Positions 8,095 to 16,012 of a DNA stretch of 35,437 bases are shown one piece after another; position 1 is the stretch's first letter; every line of letters starts with the position of its first letter. The notes under the pieces were generated by a model that was given only the letters and a program-made list of their open reading frames with translations, was not told where the DNA came from and did not search any database. The stretch covers positions 1 through 35,437 of the forward strand of contig CAZHTF010000027.1 in the NCBI GenBank assembly GCA_964535305.1, written 5' to 3'. The position numbers and the translations under genes are program-made. The DNA is from CAZHTF01 sp964535305. GTDB taxonomy: Bacteria; Planctomycetota; Phycisphaerae; UBA1845; Fen-1342.

Positions 8095-8123
8095 AGGCTA
8101 ACCTGCATTGAAAGCGTTGTCAA
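8095..8123 (-). promoter_or_regulatory. Candidate sigma-70 promoter of the glucoamylase-like gene
   Basis: Reading on the minus strand, TTGACA (8123-8118, perfect -35) is followed by a 17-base spacer and TAGCCT (8100-8095, weak -10). The start site would fall near 8088, leaving an almost leaderless transcript for the ATG at 8084. The -35 lies inside the LacI-type operator. Confidence 0.5.
8108..8123. promoter_or_regulatory. LacI-family operator (cre-like palindrome)
   Basis: TTGAAAGCGTTGTCAA contains TGAAAGCGTTGTCA (8109-8122), which fits the LacI/CcpA-type consensus TGWNANCGNTNWCA with the central CG. It lies between the divergent lacI-type gene (start 8163) and the glucoamylase-like gene (start 8084), covering the -35 of the latter. 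Confidence 0.75.
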
Positions 8124-8162
8124 AACCGGTCGCGCAACGCCGCGCGGGTTGAAGGAGCCAGC

Positions 8163-9176
8163 GTGTCTGTCTCGATCGAGGACGTCGCAAAGGCCGCGCG
8201 CGTCTCCATCTCCACCGTCTCGCGCGTCATCAACCATCGCGTCGACCTGGTCAACCAGAAAACCCGCGAACGCGTCGAAACGGCCATCGAGCGGCTCGGC
8301 TATCGGCCCAACGCCTTCGCCCGCGGACTGATGCTGCGACGCAGCGAGATCGTCGGCCTGATCCTGCCCGATCTGCACGGCGAGTTCTACTCCGAGATCA
8401 TCCGCGGCGCGAATCAGCAGGCTCGCGAGATGGGCTACAACCTGATTGTGTCGTCCACACGCGACGGCGACGACAGCCACTCGCTCCTGGCCGCGACGCA
8501 GCGGCGGACGCTGCTCGACGGCGTGGCCGTGATGGTCTCCGAACTCACGGACCGCATTCAGGAAGTGCTCGCCAGCTTCCAACTGCCCTTCGTCGTGCTC
8601 GACGATGACATCGACGGAACGCCGCATGACAGCGTCATCATCGACCAGCACTACGGCGCCGCAGCCCTGACGCGCCATCTGCTCGAGCAGCGCGGCGTGC
8701 ACCGCGTGATCTTCGTCGGCGGGCCGGCGACCAACGTCGACAGCCGGGCGCGCTTCGAGGCCTGTCGAAACGTGCTGAACGAGCGCGGCATGACCCTGGC
8801 GCCCGGCGACATCTATCACCTCGACTATCGCTACGAAACGGCCCTGAGGCTGGCCAGCCGCGAGCTGCCGAAATGGACCGCGTCGCGCGCCTGCGTCTTC
8901 GCCGCGAATGACGAGATGGCGGCCGGGATCCTGGCGGCGGCGGCGAGCGCGGGCGTCGCGGTACCACGCGAACTGGCGGTGGTAGGGTTTGACGATACGC
9001 GCGTCGCGCGGATGACGCACCCGACGCTGACCACGGTGCGCGTGCCCATGTCCGAAATGGGCGCCAAGGGCATCGAGCTGCTCTGTCGCCGCGTCGCCGC
9101 CCCGGACCGCACACCCATGCGCCTCTCGCTCAAGCCGGAGCTGATCGTGCGCGAGTCGTGCGGCGTACCCGAATAA
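8163..9176 (+). CDS. LacI-family transcriptional regulator
   Basis: The 337-residue protein has the standard N-terminal helix-turn-helix and hinge ('SIEDVAKAARVSISTVSRVIN', then 'AIERLGYRPNAFARGL', residues 3-60). A periplasmic-binding-protein-like sugar domain follows ('IVGLILPDLHGEFYSEII', 'VAVMVSEL', 'VIFVGGPA', 'VFAANDEMAAGIL', 'VVGFDDTRVARMTHPTLTTV'). It starts with GTG at 8163, five bases after AAGGAG (8152-8157). Divergent orientation and the cre-like palindrome between the genes suggest it represses the glucoamylase-like gene and perhaps itself, with a glucan-derived sugar as inducer (inference). It ends 8 bp from the convergent hydrolase gene. Confidence 0.95.
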   Translation: MSVSIEDVAKAARVSISTVSRVINHRVDLVNQKTRERVETAIERLGYRPNAFARGLMLRRSEIVGLILPDLHGEFYSEIIRGANQQAREMGYNLIVSSTRDGDDSHSLLAATQRRTLLDGVAVMVSELTDRIQEVLASFQLPFVVLDDDIDGTPHDSVIIDQHYGAAALTRHLLEQRGVHRVIFVGGPATNVDSRARFEACRNVLNERGMTLAPGDIYHLDYRYETALRLASRELPKWTASRACVFAANDEMAAGILAAAASAGVAVPRELAVVGFDDTRVARMTHPTLTTVRVPMSEMGAKGIELLCRRVAAPDRTPMRLSLKPELIVRESCGVPE

Positions 9177-9184
9177 TCGCGCGG

Positions 9185-10219
9185 CTACTTCGTCTCCACC
9201 TGCACCGAATCGCCGGCCAATTCCGTCAGCCGCGCCGCGCTGATCCGCTCGGCGGCGCTGGCGTCCTGCTTTAGATACAGATCCCAGAACGCGAGCGACG
9301 CAGCCTGCACAGTGGCAAGGTGCTTCGCATTCGGCGCGCCCAGACCCAGCAGCCGCGAGGCACGCACGCCGCTGATGCCGCCGAAGTTGTGCTGCGCGTT
9401 TTCGATGACGATCAAGGTCTTGTCGCCTGGGGGTGCGTTCTGATACGGGTGCAGGCGCCACTCCCACGGCTCGCCGCGCTGGCCGGTGTCTTTCGTACCG
9501 GTGATGACCATGGTCGGGCGGATCAGCGTGCTCCACGACTGCGGGTCGAGCAGTTGACCCACGCCCTGCGGCGAGATCAACAGAATTGCCAGCGGCCGCT
9601 GGTCCGCGTACGAGCGCCGCGCAGCGCCGGGGATCGTCACGGTTGCGCCGCCGACGAGTTGGCTGGTGTGCGCGCCGAATGAATGCCCACCCATGCCGAT
9701 GCGGGCCAGATCGAGCTTGCCGGCGAGCTCGGGTCGCTCTGCGAGTTGCGGCAGTGAATCCAGGATCAGCTTGATATCGGCCGGGCGCGTTTCCCACTTG
9801 TTGAACACGCGCGCATCGCCGAAGCGGTTGCCGTAGGCGACCGAGTCCTCGTGCGTCGGCTGAATGCAGACGTAGCCGGCAGCGACCCAGTGGCGGATCA
9901 GCGGTTGGTAGCCGTCTTTCGAACCGAACGCGCCGTGTGAGTAGACGATAACCGGGAAAGGCCCGCCGGTCGCGGGGTACGTGATGCGCAGCGGGAGCTC
10001 TTTGTTGCGAGCAGGATCCGTGAGCGTCAGCGCCTCGATCGCTGCGATTTCGAGCGTGCCAGAGGATTCGTCGCGGGCGCCGGCGACGCTCGAATTCGGC
10101 GGCGTCGTACCAGGGAGCGGCGGCGGCGAGGGGGACGTCGCGACCAGCCGGCAAGCGCCGCTCGCAAGTGTGAGCGCCATCAGCAGCGGCCAGGTCGCAC
10201 GAACGGCGAATCGGCTCAT
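9185..10219 (-). CDS. Alpha/beta-hydrolase lipoprotein (PAF-acetylhydrolase / dienelactone hydrolase-like)
   Basis: The 344-residue protein begins with a lipoprotein signal; the lipobox is LASGAC with Cys23. After a Pro-rich linker comes an alpha/beta-hydrolase fold. It has 'PFPVIVYSHGAFGS' (oxyanion region), 'YVCIQPTHEDSV', nucleophile elbow GGHSFGAHTS, 'TMVITGTKDTG' with a candidate acidic residue, and 'NAQHNFGG' with the candidate catalytic His. This layout matches PAF-acetylhydrolase II-like and dienelactone hydrolase-like proteins. The substrate is an ester or lactone that cannot be named. ATG 10219 is chosen because GAGGAG sits six bases upstream and the lipoprotein signal starts there. 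It is divergent from the lipocalin gene. Confidence 0.85.
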   Translation of the reverse strand: MSRFAVRATWPLLMALTLASGACRLVATSPSPPPLPGTTPPNSSVAGARDESSGTLEIAAIEALTLTDPARNKELPLRITYPATGGPFPVIVYSHGAFGSKDGYQPLIRHWVAAGYVCIQPTHEDSVAYGNRFGDARVFNKWETRPADIKLILDSLPQLAERPELAGKLDLARIGMGGHSFGAHTSQLVGGATVTIPGAARRSYADQRPLAILLISPQGVGQLLDPQSWSTLIRPTMVITGTKDTGQRGEPWEWRLHPYQNAPPGDKTLIVIENAQHNFGGISGVRASRLLGLGAPNAKHLATVQAASLAFWDLYLKQDASAAERISAARLTELAGDSVQVETK

Positions 10220-10314
10220 GTTCAACTCCTCAGGCACTGATTCGGCAAAACGATGAGAATGTTTCGCGATTGCGAGAGCAGCGCGCAATTCGCGCCAATC
10301 GCGCTTCATTGAAA

Positions 10315-10320
10315 TACAAT
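10315..10320 (+). promoter_or_regulatory. Candidate -10 box of the lipocalin gene
   Basis: TACAAT (five of six to TATAAT) lies 78 bases upstream of the lipocalin ATG at 10398. The expected -35 position (10292-10297, GCGCCA) is a poor match, so this is a tentative call. Confidence 0.3.
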
Positions 10321-10397
10321 CATCGGACGCGGCGACGTTGCAGCGCAACAAATGCGGCAGTCACAATCCGAGAGTCGCCGGTACCGAAAGGGAGCGA

Positions 10398-10928
10398 ATG
10401 AAGAACCGAAGGCGCCTGGCAATTCTGGCTGGATGCGCGCTGCTGGCGAGCGGCTGCGCGGGGTTGAACCCGCCGCCGCTGGAAACGGTCCCGCACGTTG
10501 AACTGGCGCGCTACACCGGCAAATGGTACGAGATTGCGCGCTATCCGAATTCGTTCCAGCGCGGCTGCGTCGGGACGACCGCCGAATACGCGATCCGTGT
10601 GGATGGGCGAATCTCGGTGTTGAACCGCTGCTGGATCGATTCATTTGACGGGCGACTGAGCGAGATTGAAGGCGCGGCGCGGGTGGTGGACCCGCAGACC
10701 AACGCCAAGCTGGCGGTGTCATTCTTTGGGCCGTTCGAAGGGCCGTACTGGATTCTCGAGCTGGGCGCGGATTACGAATTCGCGGTCGTGGGCGAGCCCT
10801 CGCGCAGCACGCTCTGGATTCTCAGCCGCACGCCAACGATGGACACAGCGACGTACGAGGCGATCCTCGCGCGGCTGCCGGAGAAGGGCTACGACCCGAG
10901 TCGGCTGCTGCGGACGGAGCAGCGCTAG
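10398..10928 (+). CDS. blc: Blc-type bacterial lipocalin lipoprotein
   Basis: The 176-residue protein has a lipoprotein signal with lipobox ending LASGC (Cys20). The lipocalin GxW motif follows ('YTGKWYEIARYPN'), then 'TAEYAIRVDGRISVLNRC', 'GAARVVDPQTNAKLAVSFFGPF', 'YWILELGADYEFAVVGEPSR' and 'LWILSRTP'. These match Blc, an outer-membrane lipocalin that binds lysophospholipids and fatty acids. The start is set by AAGGGAG before ATG 10398; an in-frame ATG at 10338 would spoil the signal peptide. It is divergent from the esterase lipoprotein, so the two could act together in envelope lipid turnover (inference). The stop codon shares CTAG (10925-10928) with the convergent top6A gene. Confidence 0.93.
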   Translation: MKNRRRLAILAGCALLASGCAGLNPPPLETVPHVELARYTGKWYEIARYPNSFQRGCVGTTAEYAIRVDGRISVLNRCWIDSFDGRLSEIEGAARVVDPQTNAKLAVSFFGPFEGPYWILELGADYEFAVVGEPSRSTLWILSRTPTMDTATYEAILARLPEKGYDPSRLLRTEQR

Positions 10929-12106
10929 TCCAGCCAGCGTTTGTCCTGCATTTTGCGCGGCAGATATTCCTCGGTGATGAAGCGGAAGTTCTTGGCGCTG
11001 AGGGCTTCGAGCTCAAGCTTGACGCCCAGCGACTCCATTTGCTTGATCTCGCGCTGCCATTCCTTGCTGGCGAACCAGGGATATTCGCGAATCTCGCGCG
11101 CCCGGCGGCGGTCTTCGTCCGTCAGCGGCATGGGCACCTGTGGCGGGATGTTGAATTCGTCTGCGTCGAAGCTGCTCATGCCGATGAAGCGCGCCGCGGG
11201 GATCGCCATCCGCTGGCTTTCGAAGGCCAGGTTGATCGAGCCCTGCTTGACGACGCTGTAGATGTAATAGCCCCAGGGGTCATTATCCACCAGCACGTAA
11301 AGCGGCAGCTTGAGCTCGTGATGCAGCCGATAGCACAGGCGCCGCACGCCGCGCGGCGGCTGTCCGCCGCCGTGGATGATCATGCATTTGTGCTTTTCCC
11401 AGAAGCGATCCTGGTTGAAGCGGTTCCAGACGGCGCCCTTCTCGATCAGCAGGATGAAATCGGCACGCGATTTCTTGAACTGCACCACGCTGGGTTCGAC
11501 GATGCTGGGCACGCCCCAGCCGCCTGAGCCGAGCGCGGTCAGGTCGATGTCGTTGCCGCTGTCGCTAATCACCAGCGGCCCGACGATGTTGCCCTTGATT
11601 TCGGCGTGCACGCCTAGCTCTTCGCGCAGCGCGGTGACGGTGACCTCGATGTCCTCGATGATCGGATCACTCTCGGCCTGGTCGTAGAAGATCAGCTCCT
11701 TGCTGTTCTTGACGGGGATTTTCAGGCTGTAAAACACGTCGCGCAGGCTGGTCGAGATGTTCTCATCGATCAGCCGTTTGCAGACTTCGGCGACGCGCAC
11801 GGTCTGCATGAACTTCTTGGCCTGGCTGCCCTCGCCCTTGCGGCGGCCGAGCAGGCTGAAGAAATCGCGCCGCTGCGTGCCGCTGAGCATCTCGATGATG
11901 CCGCGTTTCTCATTGAAGCGCACGTTGGCGAGCGTGCGCGAGGGGATTTCGATGAAGGGGTCGTCGAGCCGCTGCACCAGCTCGATCACTTCGCCGGCGA
12001 GCTTGCGGATGCGCTGCCCGGCGGAGGCGCGGTCGCGCGACTTGCCGGCGCCGCTCGTGCTGCTGCTGCCAGCGCCGCCGGCGCGGCTTTTGGATTTCTT
12101 GGGCAC
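10925..12106 (-). CDS. top6A: DNA topoisomerase VI subunit A (Top6A/Spo11-like)
   Basis: The 393-residue protein is the DNA-cleaving subunit of type IIB topoisomerase, which cuts both strands and joins the 5' ends through a tyrosine. A basic, disordered head (about 1-30) is followed by the winged-helix domain with 'STSLRDVFYSLK', where Tyr126 is the likely catalytic residue. The Toprim domain follows, with Glu222 in 'LIEKGAVW', 'GGGQPPRGVRRL', and Asp274/Asp276 in DNDPWG. All expected catalytic parts are present. GTG 12106 is preceded by GGAGA five bases upstream. No top6B (GHKL ATPase) gene lies in the window, and the upstream neighbour is on the other strand, so the partner must be elsewhere or absent. 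Confidence 0.93.
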   Translation of the reverse strand: MPKKSKSRAGGAGSSSTSGAGKSRDRASAGQRIRKLAGEVIELVQRLDDPFIEIPSRTLANVRFNEKRGIIEMLSGTQRRDFFSLLGRRKGEGSQAKKFMQTVRVAEVCKRLIDENISTSLRDVFYSLKIPVKNSKELIFYDQAESDPIIEDIEVTVTALREELGVHAEIKGNIVGPLVISDSGNDIDLTALGSGGWGVPSIVEPSVVQFKKSRADFILLIEKGAVWNRFNQDRFWEKHKCMIIHGGGQPPRGVRRLCYRLHHELKLPLYVLVDNDPWGYYIYSVVKQGSINLAFESQRMAIPAARFIGMSSFDADEFNIPPQVPMPLTDEDRRRAREIREYPWFASKEWQREIKQMESLGVKLELEALSAKNFRFITEEYLPRKMQDKRWLD

Positions 12107-12204
12107 GGGTTCTCCAGCGAGGTCGGCGGCATTGTATGTCGGCGCACGCGGGCGGTCAGGACACGACGCGCTCAGGTCGAGACATTTGCAACCCGGCGCG
12201 ACGC

Positions 12205-12233
12205 TTGACCCACCGCCCGCCGCTTATCAGAAT
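12205..12233 (+). promoter_or_regulatory. Candidate sigma-70 promoter of tRNA-Leu
   Basis: TTGACC (12205-12210), a 17-base spacer and CAGAAT (12228-12233, four of six) would start transcription near 12240, a few bases before the mature tRNA 5' end. Confidence 0.5.
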
Positions 12234-12244
12234 CGAAAGGCTAA

Positions 12245-12328
12245 GCCGAAGTGGCGGAACTGGCAGACGCGCGGGATTCAAAATCCCGTACTGGCAACAG
12301 TGTGTGGGTTCAAGTCCCACCTTCGGCA
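12245..12328 (+). tRNA. tRNA-Leu (anticodon CAA)
   Basis: The acceptor stem GCCGAAG (12245-12251) pairs with CTTCGGC (12321-12327), with discriminator A at 12328. The anticodon stem CGGGA/TCCCG encloses loop TTCAAAA, giving anticodon CAA at 12279-12281, which reads UUG. There is a long variable arm (CTG GCAA CAG) as in class II tRNAs, and the T arm is GTGGG-TTCAAGT-CCCAC. The length is 84 nt. The CCA end is not encoded (GTC follows), so a nucleotidyltransferase must add it. Confidence 0.97.
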
Positions 12329-12331
12329 GTC

Positions 12332-13963
12332 ATGCTTGACGGACCCGCAGCGCCGGCCGCGCAGCCATCGGCAGCAGTCTCGGACGCGCGCGGCACGCGC
12401 CCGTCCGCGCTCTGGCCGACCATTCTGCTGATTCTCGCGCTCGCCGCCGCCTGGCGCGTGCTGCTGATCGCGGCGATGCCGACGCTCTCGCGCGACGCGG
12501 TGCTGTTCTGCTGGTTCGCGCGCGACCTGGGCCAAGCCGGGCTTGAAGTGCTGCGCTCCGACGCCTACGACCAGCACCCGCTCTTCCCGCTGGCGATCCT
12601 CGCGGTGCAGCGCGGGCTGCAGGCCGCCGGCTGCGTCGATTCGCCGCTGCTCTGGCAGCGCGCCGGACAGATCGTCACGCTGATCAGCGGCCTGGCGCTG
12701 GTGGCGGCGACGGCATGGCTGACGCACAAACTCTTCCTACGCGAAGACGCCGCGGTGCGGCGCAAGCAGGCGATCTGCGCCGCGCTGATCGCTGCACTTC
12801 TGCCCCTGAACGCCTGGCTGTCCGCGGACGTCATGTCGGAGCAGCCGTTTCTGCTGCTATGCGTACTGGCGCTGTCCTCGATGATCGGCGCCGCGGGCAG
12901 CGGGCGCTGGCTGGCCAGCGGAGCACTCTGCGGGCTGGCGTATCTGACGCGCCCGGAAGCCGCCGTGCTGGTCATCGCCGGCTGTCTCGCCGCGGGCAGC
13001 ACGCTGCAGATTCCGCCATTGCGGCGGGCAACGAATGTCGTGGCGCTCCTGAGTGCGTTCGCAGCCACGGCGGGGCCCTACGTCGCACTGATTGGCGGGC
13101 TTTCAGCCAAGGCCGACAAGCAGCAGATTCACGAATTCGTCGCGCCGGCAGCCGCGGCGGCGCACCCGCTGGCCGCACGAGCGGCGGCGCAGCGACCAGT
13201 CGCCCCGCGATTCGCCGCACTCGAGCGCGTGCAAACGAATTGGTACGAGTCAATCGGCGTGGCCCTTTACCAGACGCTGCGCAGCGGGCGCGTCGTCGTG
13301 CCGCTGCTCGCGCTGCCAGCGCTTTGGCGGCGGCGGCGCGCCTGTTGGAACGTCCCGCTGCTCGCGCCCGTCGTGTGCATGACGCTGCATTTCGTGCTAG
13401 CGGTGCTGCTGCAATTCCGACATGGCTACCTCGACCCGCGGCACATGCTGCTAATTGTCGTGCTGATGTCGCCGTTCGCGGCGGCAACGATCGTCGGCCT
13501 CGCGGCCGGTCGCGCGCGCTGGACGGCGCGGCTGGTCGCGTCCGCCTGCCTGCTGCCGCTGGCGCTGTACGCGCTGCGCGTGCCGAACGGCGCAGACCGC
13601 TGGGTGCCCGAGGCGGTGGCCGCGCTGCGTCGGCGGGACCCGGCCGTGTCCGGCAAGCTGCTGCTGGGCGGCGCGAGCCAACGCCGCGTGGCGTTTTATT
13701 GCGCGGCGCGCTGGCAGCCCTGGCCTGAGGAGGAGCCCGATCCGCAGCGGCGATTCGAGGCGCTGCGCGATCACCTGTTGCTGCATCGGCCGAGCCACTT
13801 TCTGATTGAGGTCGGCGCGGGTTCGGAAGCGCCCGGCAACGATGCGCTGCTGGAAAAGCTGCGTGCGGACACGCGTCTGCGGGGCGTGCTTTCGCCGACT
13901 TTCGAGATTGTGCGCACGGGCGGCGCCCGCGTGCAGGGCTTCGCGTGTGTCTGGCCGTCTTAG
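12332..13963 (+). CDS. Multi-spanning glycosyltransferase-like membrane protein (GT39/ArnT type)
   Basis: The 543-residue inner-membrane protein has roughly nine to eleven hydrophobic helices. After the first helix (about 25-45), 'LSRDAVLFCWFARDLG' and 'YDQHPLFPLAI' match the Asp-containing first loop and the HPP/HPL motif of PMT/ArnT-like glycosyltransferases, which use polyprenyl-phosphate sugars. 'AWLSADVMSEQPFLLLCVLAL' and 'LAYLTRPEAAVLVI' are also typical. A soluble C-terminal domain of about 120 residues follows. ATG 12332 starts three bases after the tRNA end and has no Shine-Dalgarno, so it may be translated from a nearly leaderless tRNA-processed transcript. It is followed by two more glycosyltransferases. 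The start is less certain than the family. Confidence 0.78.
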   Translation: MLDGPAAPAAQPSAAVSDARGTRPSALWPTILLILALAAAWRVLLIAAMPTLSRDAVLFCWFARDLGQAGLEVLRSDAYDQHPLFPLAILAVQRGLQAAGCVDSPLLWQRAGQIVTLISGLALVAATAWLTHKLFLREDAAVRRKQAICAALIAALLPLNAWLSADVMSEQPFLLLCVLALSSMIGAAGSGRWLASGALCGLAYLTRPEAAVLVIAGCLAAGSTLQIPPLRRATNVVALLSAFAATAGPYVALIGGLSAKADKQQIHEFVAPAAAAAHPLAARAAAQRPVAPRFAALERVQTNWYESIGVALYQTLRSGRVVVPLLALPALWRRRRACWNVPLLAPVVCMTLHFVLAVLLQFRHGYLDPRHMLLIVVLMSPFAAATIVGLAAGRARWTARLVASACLLPLALYALRVPNGADRWVPEAVAALRRRDPAVSGKLLLGGASQRRVAFYCAARWQPWPEEEPDPQRRFEALRDHLLLHRPSHFLIEVGAGSEAPGNDALLEKLRADTRLRGVLSPTFEIVRTGGARVQGFACVWPS

Positions 13964-13970
13964 CGGTTTC

Positions 13971-13998
13971 TTGACAGACAAGCGGCGTGGCCTAGGAT
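13971..13998 (+). promoter_or_regulatory. Candidate sigma-70 promoter of the GT4 gene
   Basis: A perfect TTGACA (13971-13976), a 16-base spacer and TAGGAT (13993-13998, four of six) lie just after the preceding stop codon. A 6-bp hairpin (14006-14020) would sit in the start of the leader. The GT4-GT2 pair may therefore be its own transcription unit. Confidence 0.6.
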
Positions 13999-14046
13999 TA
14001 GGGAAGCTGCGGAGCGCAGCGGAGGCAGCAGGAAGACCACAGCGCG

Positions 14047-16002
14047 ATGAGAATCGGGATCAACGCCTGCCCTCTCCGGATCAGCGGCGGAGGCGCCCGC
14101 TATGTTTTCACCGAGTTGCTGGACCAGTTGCTTCAGATCAACGAACGACACGAGTACGTGGTCTTCACGCAGTTTGAAGGCCTTCGAATTCTGAGCCAGA
14201 TTCCGCGCGTACACGCGCACCTGTTCCCGAACCGTCCGGTGCGCACGCCGGTGCGGCTGCTGGAAGTCGCGCGTGAAGAGGACATTCTCAATTACCGCGA
14301 CGAGTTCGACCTGTTTTTCGGCCCGTTGAACAACCTGCAGCCGCGGGTTTACGACCGGCCGAGCGTGGCTGTGTTGCACGATATCCAGGAGCAGTATTTT
14401 CCACAGTTTTTCAGCGAGGCAGACCTGCTCGCGCGGCGTGAGATTTACCCGGAGATCTGTCATTCGTCGACGCTTCTGGTGACGATCTCGGAGTTCTGCA
14501 AGCAGACGTTCGTCGATAAGTTTCAGGTCGACCCGGACAAGATCCGCGTGGTGTACAACGCGCCGCAGGCCGGGCTCGTGCAACGGGCGCGTGAGGATCA
14601 CGGGCACTGGCCGCGCGAAGCGCTGCCGGCGGATTACCTGCTCTACACGGCAAACTGCTACCAGCACAAGAATCACGCGCTACTTTTGGACGCGCTGCGA
14701 TTGCTGAAGCGCGAGGGCCTGACGCCGCCGATGGTGTTCGTGGGCTTTGAGTTGCCTGGCGGGTTCCCGCTGGCGGAGGAGATTCGGACCCGCGGATTGA
14801 GCGAACAATGCCGCGTTTTTTCACAGGTGCGCGTCGAGGAGCTGCGGCACCTGTACTGCAAGGCCCGCGCACTGGTCATGCCGACGCTGTTCGAAGGCTT
14901 TGGCGTGCCCGCGATCGAGGCCATGGCGTGCGGCTGCCCGGTGATCTGCTCCAACGTGCCGGCGCTGCGCGAGATCTGCGGCGAGCACGCGCTCTACTTC
15001 GACCCGCAGCACAGCGCGACGCTCGCGGACGTGCTCCGCGGCGTGCTGCGTGAGCCGCAACGCTTGACGCGGCTTCGCGAGGCGGGCTACGGCATCGCGG
15101 CGGAGTTCACCTGGGAGCGCGCGGCGCGGCAGATGCTGGCGATCTTCGATGAGGCCGCGCAGCGCTTCTTCGAGCTTGACCCGGCCGACCGCGACGCCGC
15201 CGTGCAGTTGCCGCGGATCGGGGTCGCGATTCAAGCGGTGCACGGCGGCTGGGGTGTGCCGGAATCGATCAAAAACCTGCTCGAGCTGGGCTATCCGAAC
15301 ACGGCGATGCTTGTGCAACTGCCGGAGGGCCAGCGCGACGAGAACCTGCTGCGGTTTCTGCTGACCGCGGGCGTGACGCACGAAGTGCTTTCGGCTTCGC
15401 AGATCGGAACGTGGTCGCCGTTGGCGCGCTTCGCGGAGCAGCAGCAGCTGGACCTGGTCGGCGCGACGCTGGCCGGTCACAATCGCCTGACCGCGACCGC
15501 GCTGCATTCGGTCGGATACGCCTATCGCCGCGAGCCGGGCAAGGCGGCTTATCTCGGCGAAGCCTGGGAGGTCAGCCCGAGCGGCATCACCGATAGTGCG
15601 CGGCTGCGGCGGCTGGGGGACGGGCTGTGGAAGTTGCAAGGCTTCATCTACCCGGAGATGCTCTTCGTCCGCCCCGCGGCGCTGACGGCCGAATCGCGGC
15701 GGATGATGGGCGAAGCCGGGCGCGAGTGGCGCTGGGAGCTGGTCAAGGAACTGCATCGCAGCGGGCGGCTGGCACTGCTGCGGCGCACGCTGGGGATCTG
15801 CAACGCGGCGTCGGTCTCGCTGATGGCCCGCTATCGGGCGGGGCGCGCCGGGGTCGAGGTGGTGCAGGGCCTGAATGGTCAGCACGCGCCCGCTGGCTGG
15901 CTGACGTCTTTTCAGCCGGTGCTACGACCGATGAGCCGCTTGTTGCCCGACCCGCTGCGCGAAAAGGGCAAGCGTGTTTGGCGACACCTGACGCAAGGAT
16001 GA
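14047..16002 (+). CDS. GT4 glycosyltransferase with an extra C-terminal domain
   Basis: The protein is 651 residues, much longer than the usual 350-400 of GT4 enzymes. Residues 1 to about 375 form the GT-B fold. They show 'GINACPLRISGGGARYVFTELL' (glycine-rich acceptor loop), 'VAVLHDIQEQYFPQFF', 'LVTISEFCKQTF', 'YTANCYQHKN', and the E-x7-E region 'LFEGFGVPAIEAMACGCPVICSNVPALREICG'. It should transfer an activated sugar to a lipid- or polymer-linked acceptor in the cytoplasm. From about residue 388 a second domain begins ('IGVAIQAVHGGWGVPESIKNLLELGYPNTAMLV'). Its layout recalls the start of a GT2 enzyme, but I see no acidic DDxS or DxD pair, so it may be a degenerate binding domain. It lies 10 bp upstream of the GT2 gene. 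Confidence 0.9.
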   Translation: MRIGINACPLRISGGGARYVFTELLDQLLQINERHEYVVFTQFEGLRILSQIPRVHAHLFPNRPVRTPVRLLEVAREEDILNYRDEFDLFFGPLNNLQPRVYDRPSVAVLHDIQEQYFPQFFSEADLLARREIYPEICHSSTLLVTISEFCKQTFVDKFQVDPDKIRVVYNAPQAGLVQRAREDHGHWPREALPADYLLYTANCYQHKNHALLLDALRLLKREGLTPPMVFVGFELPGGFPLAEEIRTRGLSEQCRVFSQVRVEELRHLYCKARALVMPTLFEGFGVPAIEAMACGCPVICSNVPALREICGEHALYFDPQHSATLADVLRGVLREPQRLTRLREAGYGIAAEFTWERAARQMLAIFDEAAQRFFELDPADRDAAVQLPRIGVAIQAVHGGWGVPESIKNLLELGYPNTAMLVQLPEGQRDENLLRFLLTAGVTHEVLSASQIGTWSPLARFAEQQQLDLVGATLAGHNRLTATALHSVGYAYRREPGKAAYLGEAWEVSPSGITDSARLRRLGDGLWKLQGFIYPEMLFVRPAALTAESRRMMGEAGREWRWELVKELHRSGRLALLRRTLGICNAASVSLMARYRAGRAGVEVVQGLNGQHAPAGWLTSFQPVLRPMSRLLPDPLREKGKRVWRHLTQG

Positions 16003-16012
16003 CAAGGCGCAC

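Noticed and set aside
8085..10154. Open frame extending the glucoamylase-like gene upstream to give a 1168-residue protein
   Set aside because: The upstream part is antisense to the lacI-type gene and has shadow-like composition. The signal peptide at 8084 marks the real start.
12251..12331. Frame reading through tRNA-Leu into the membrane protein
   Set aside because: The peptide 'MAELADARDSKSRTGNS' is the translated tRNA gene, a frequent annotation artefact.
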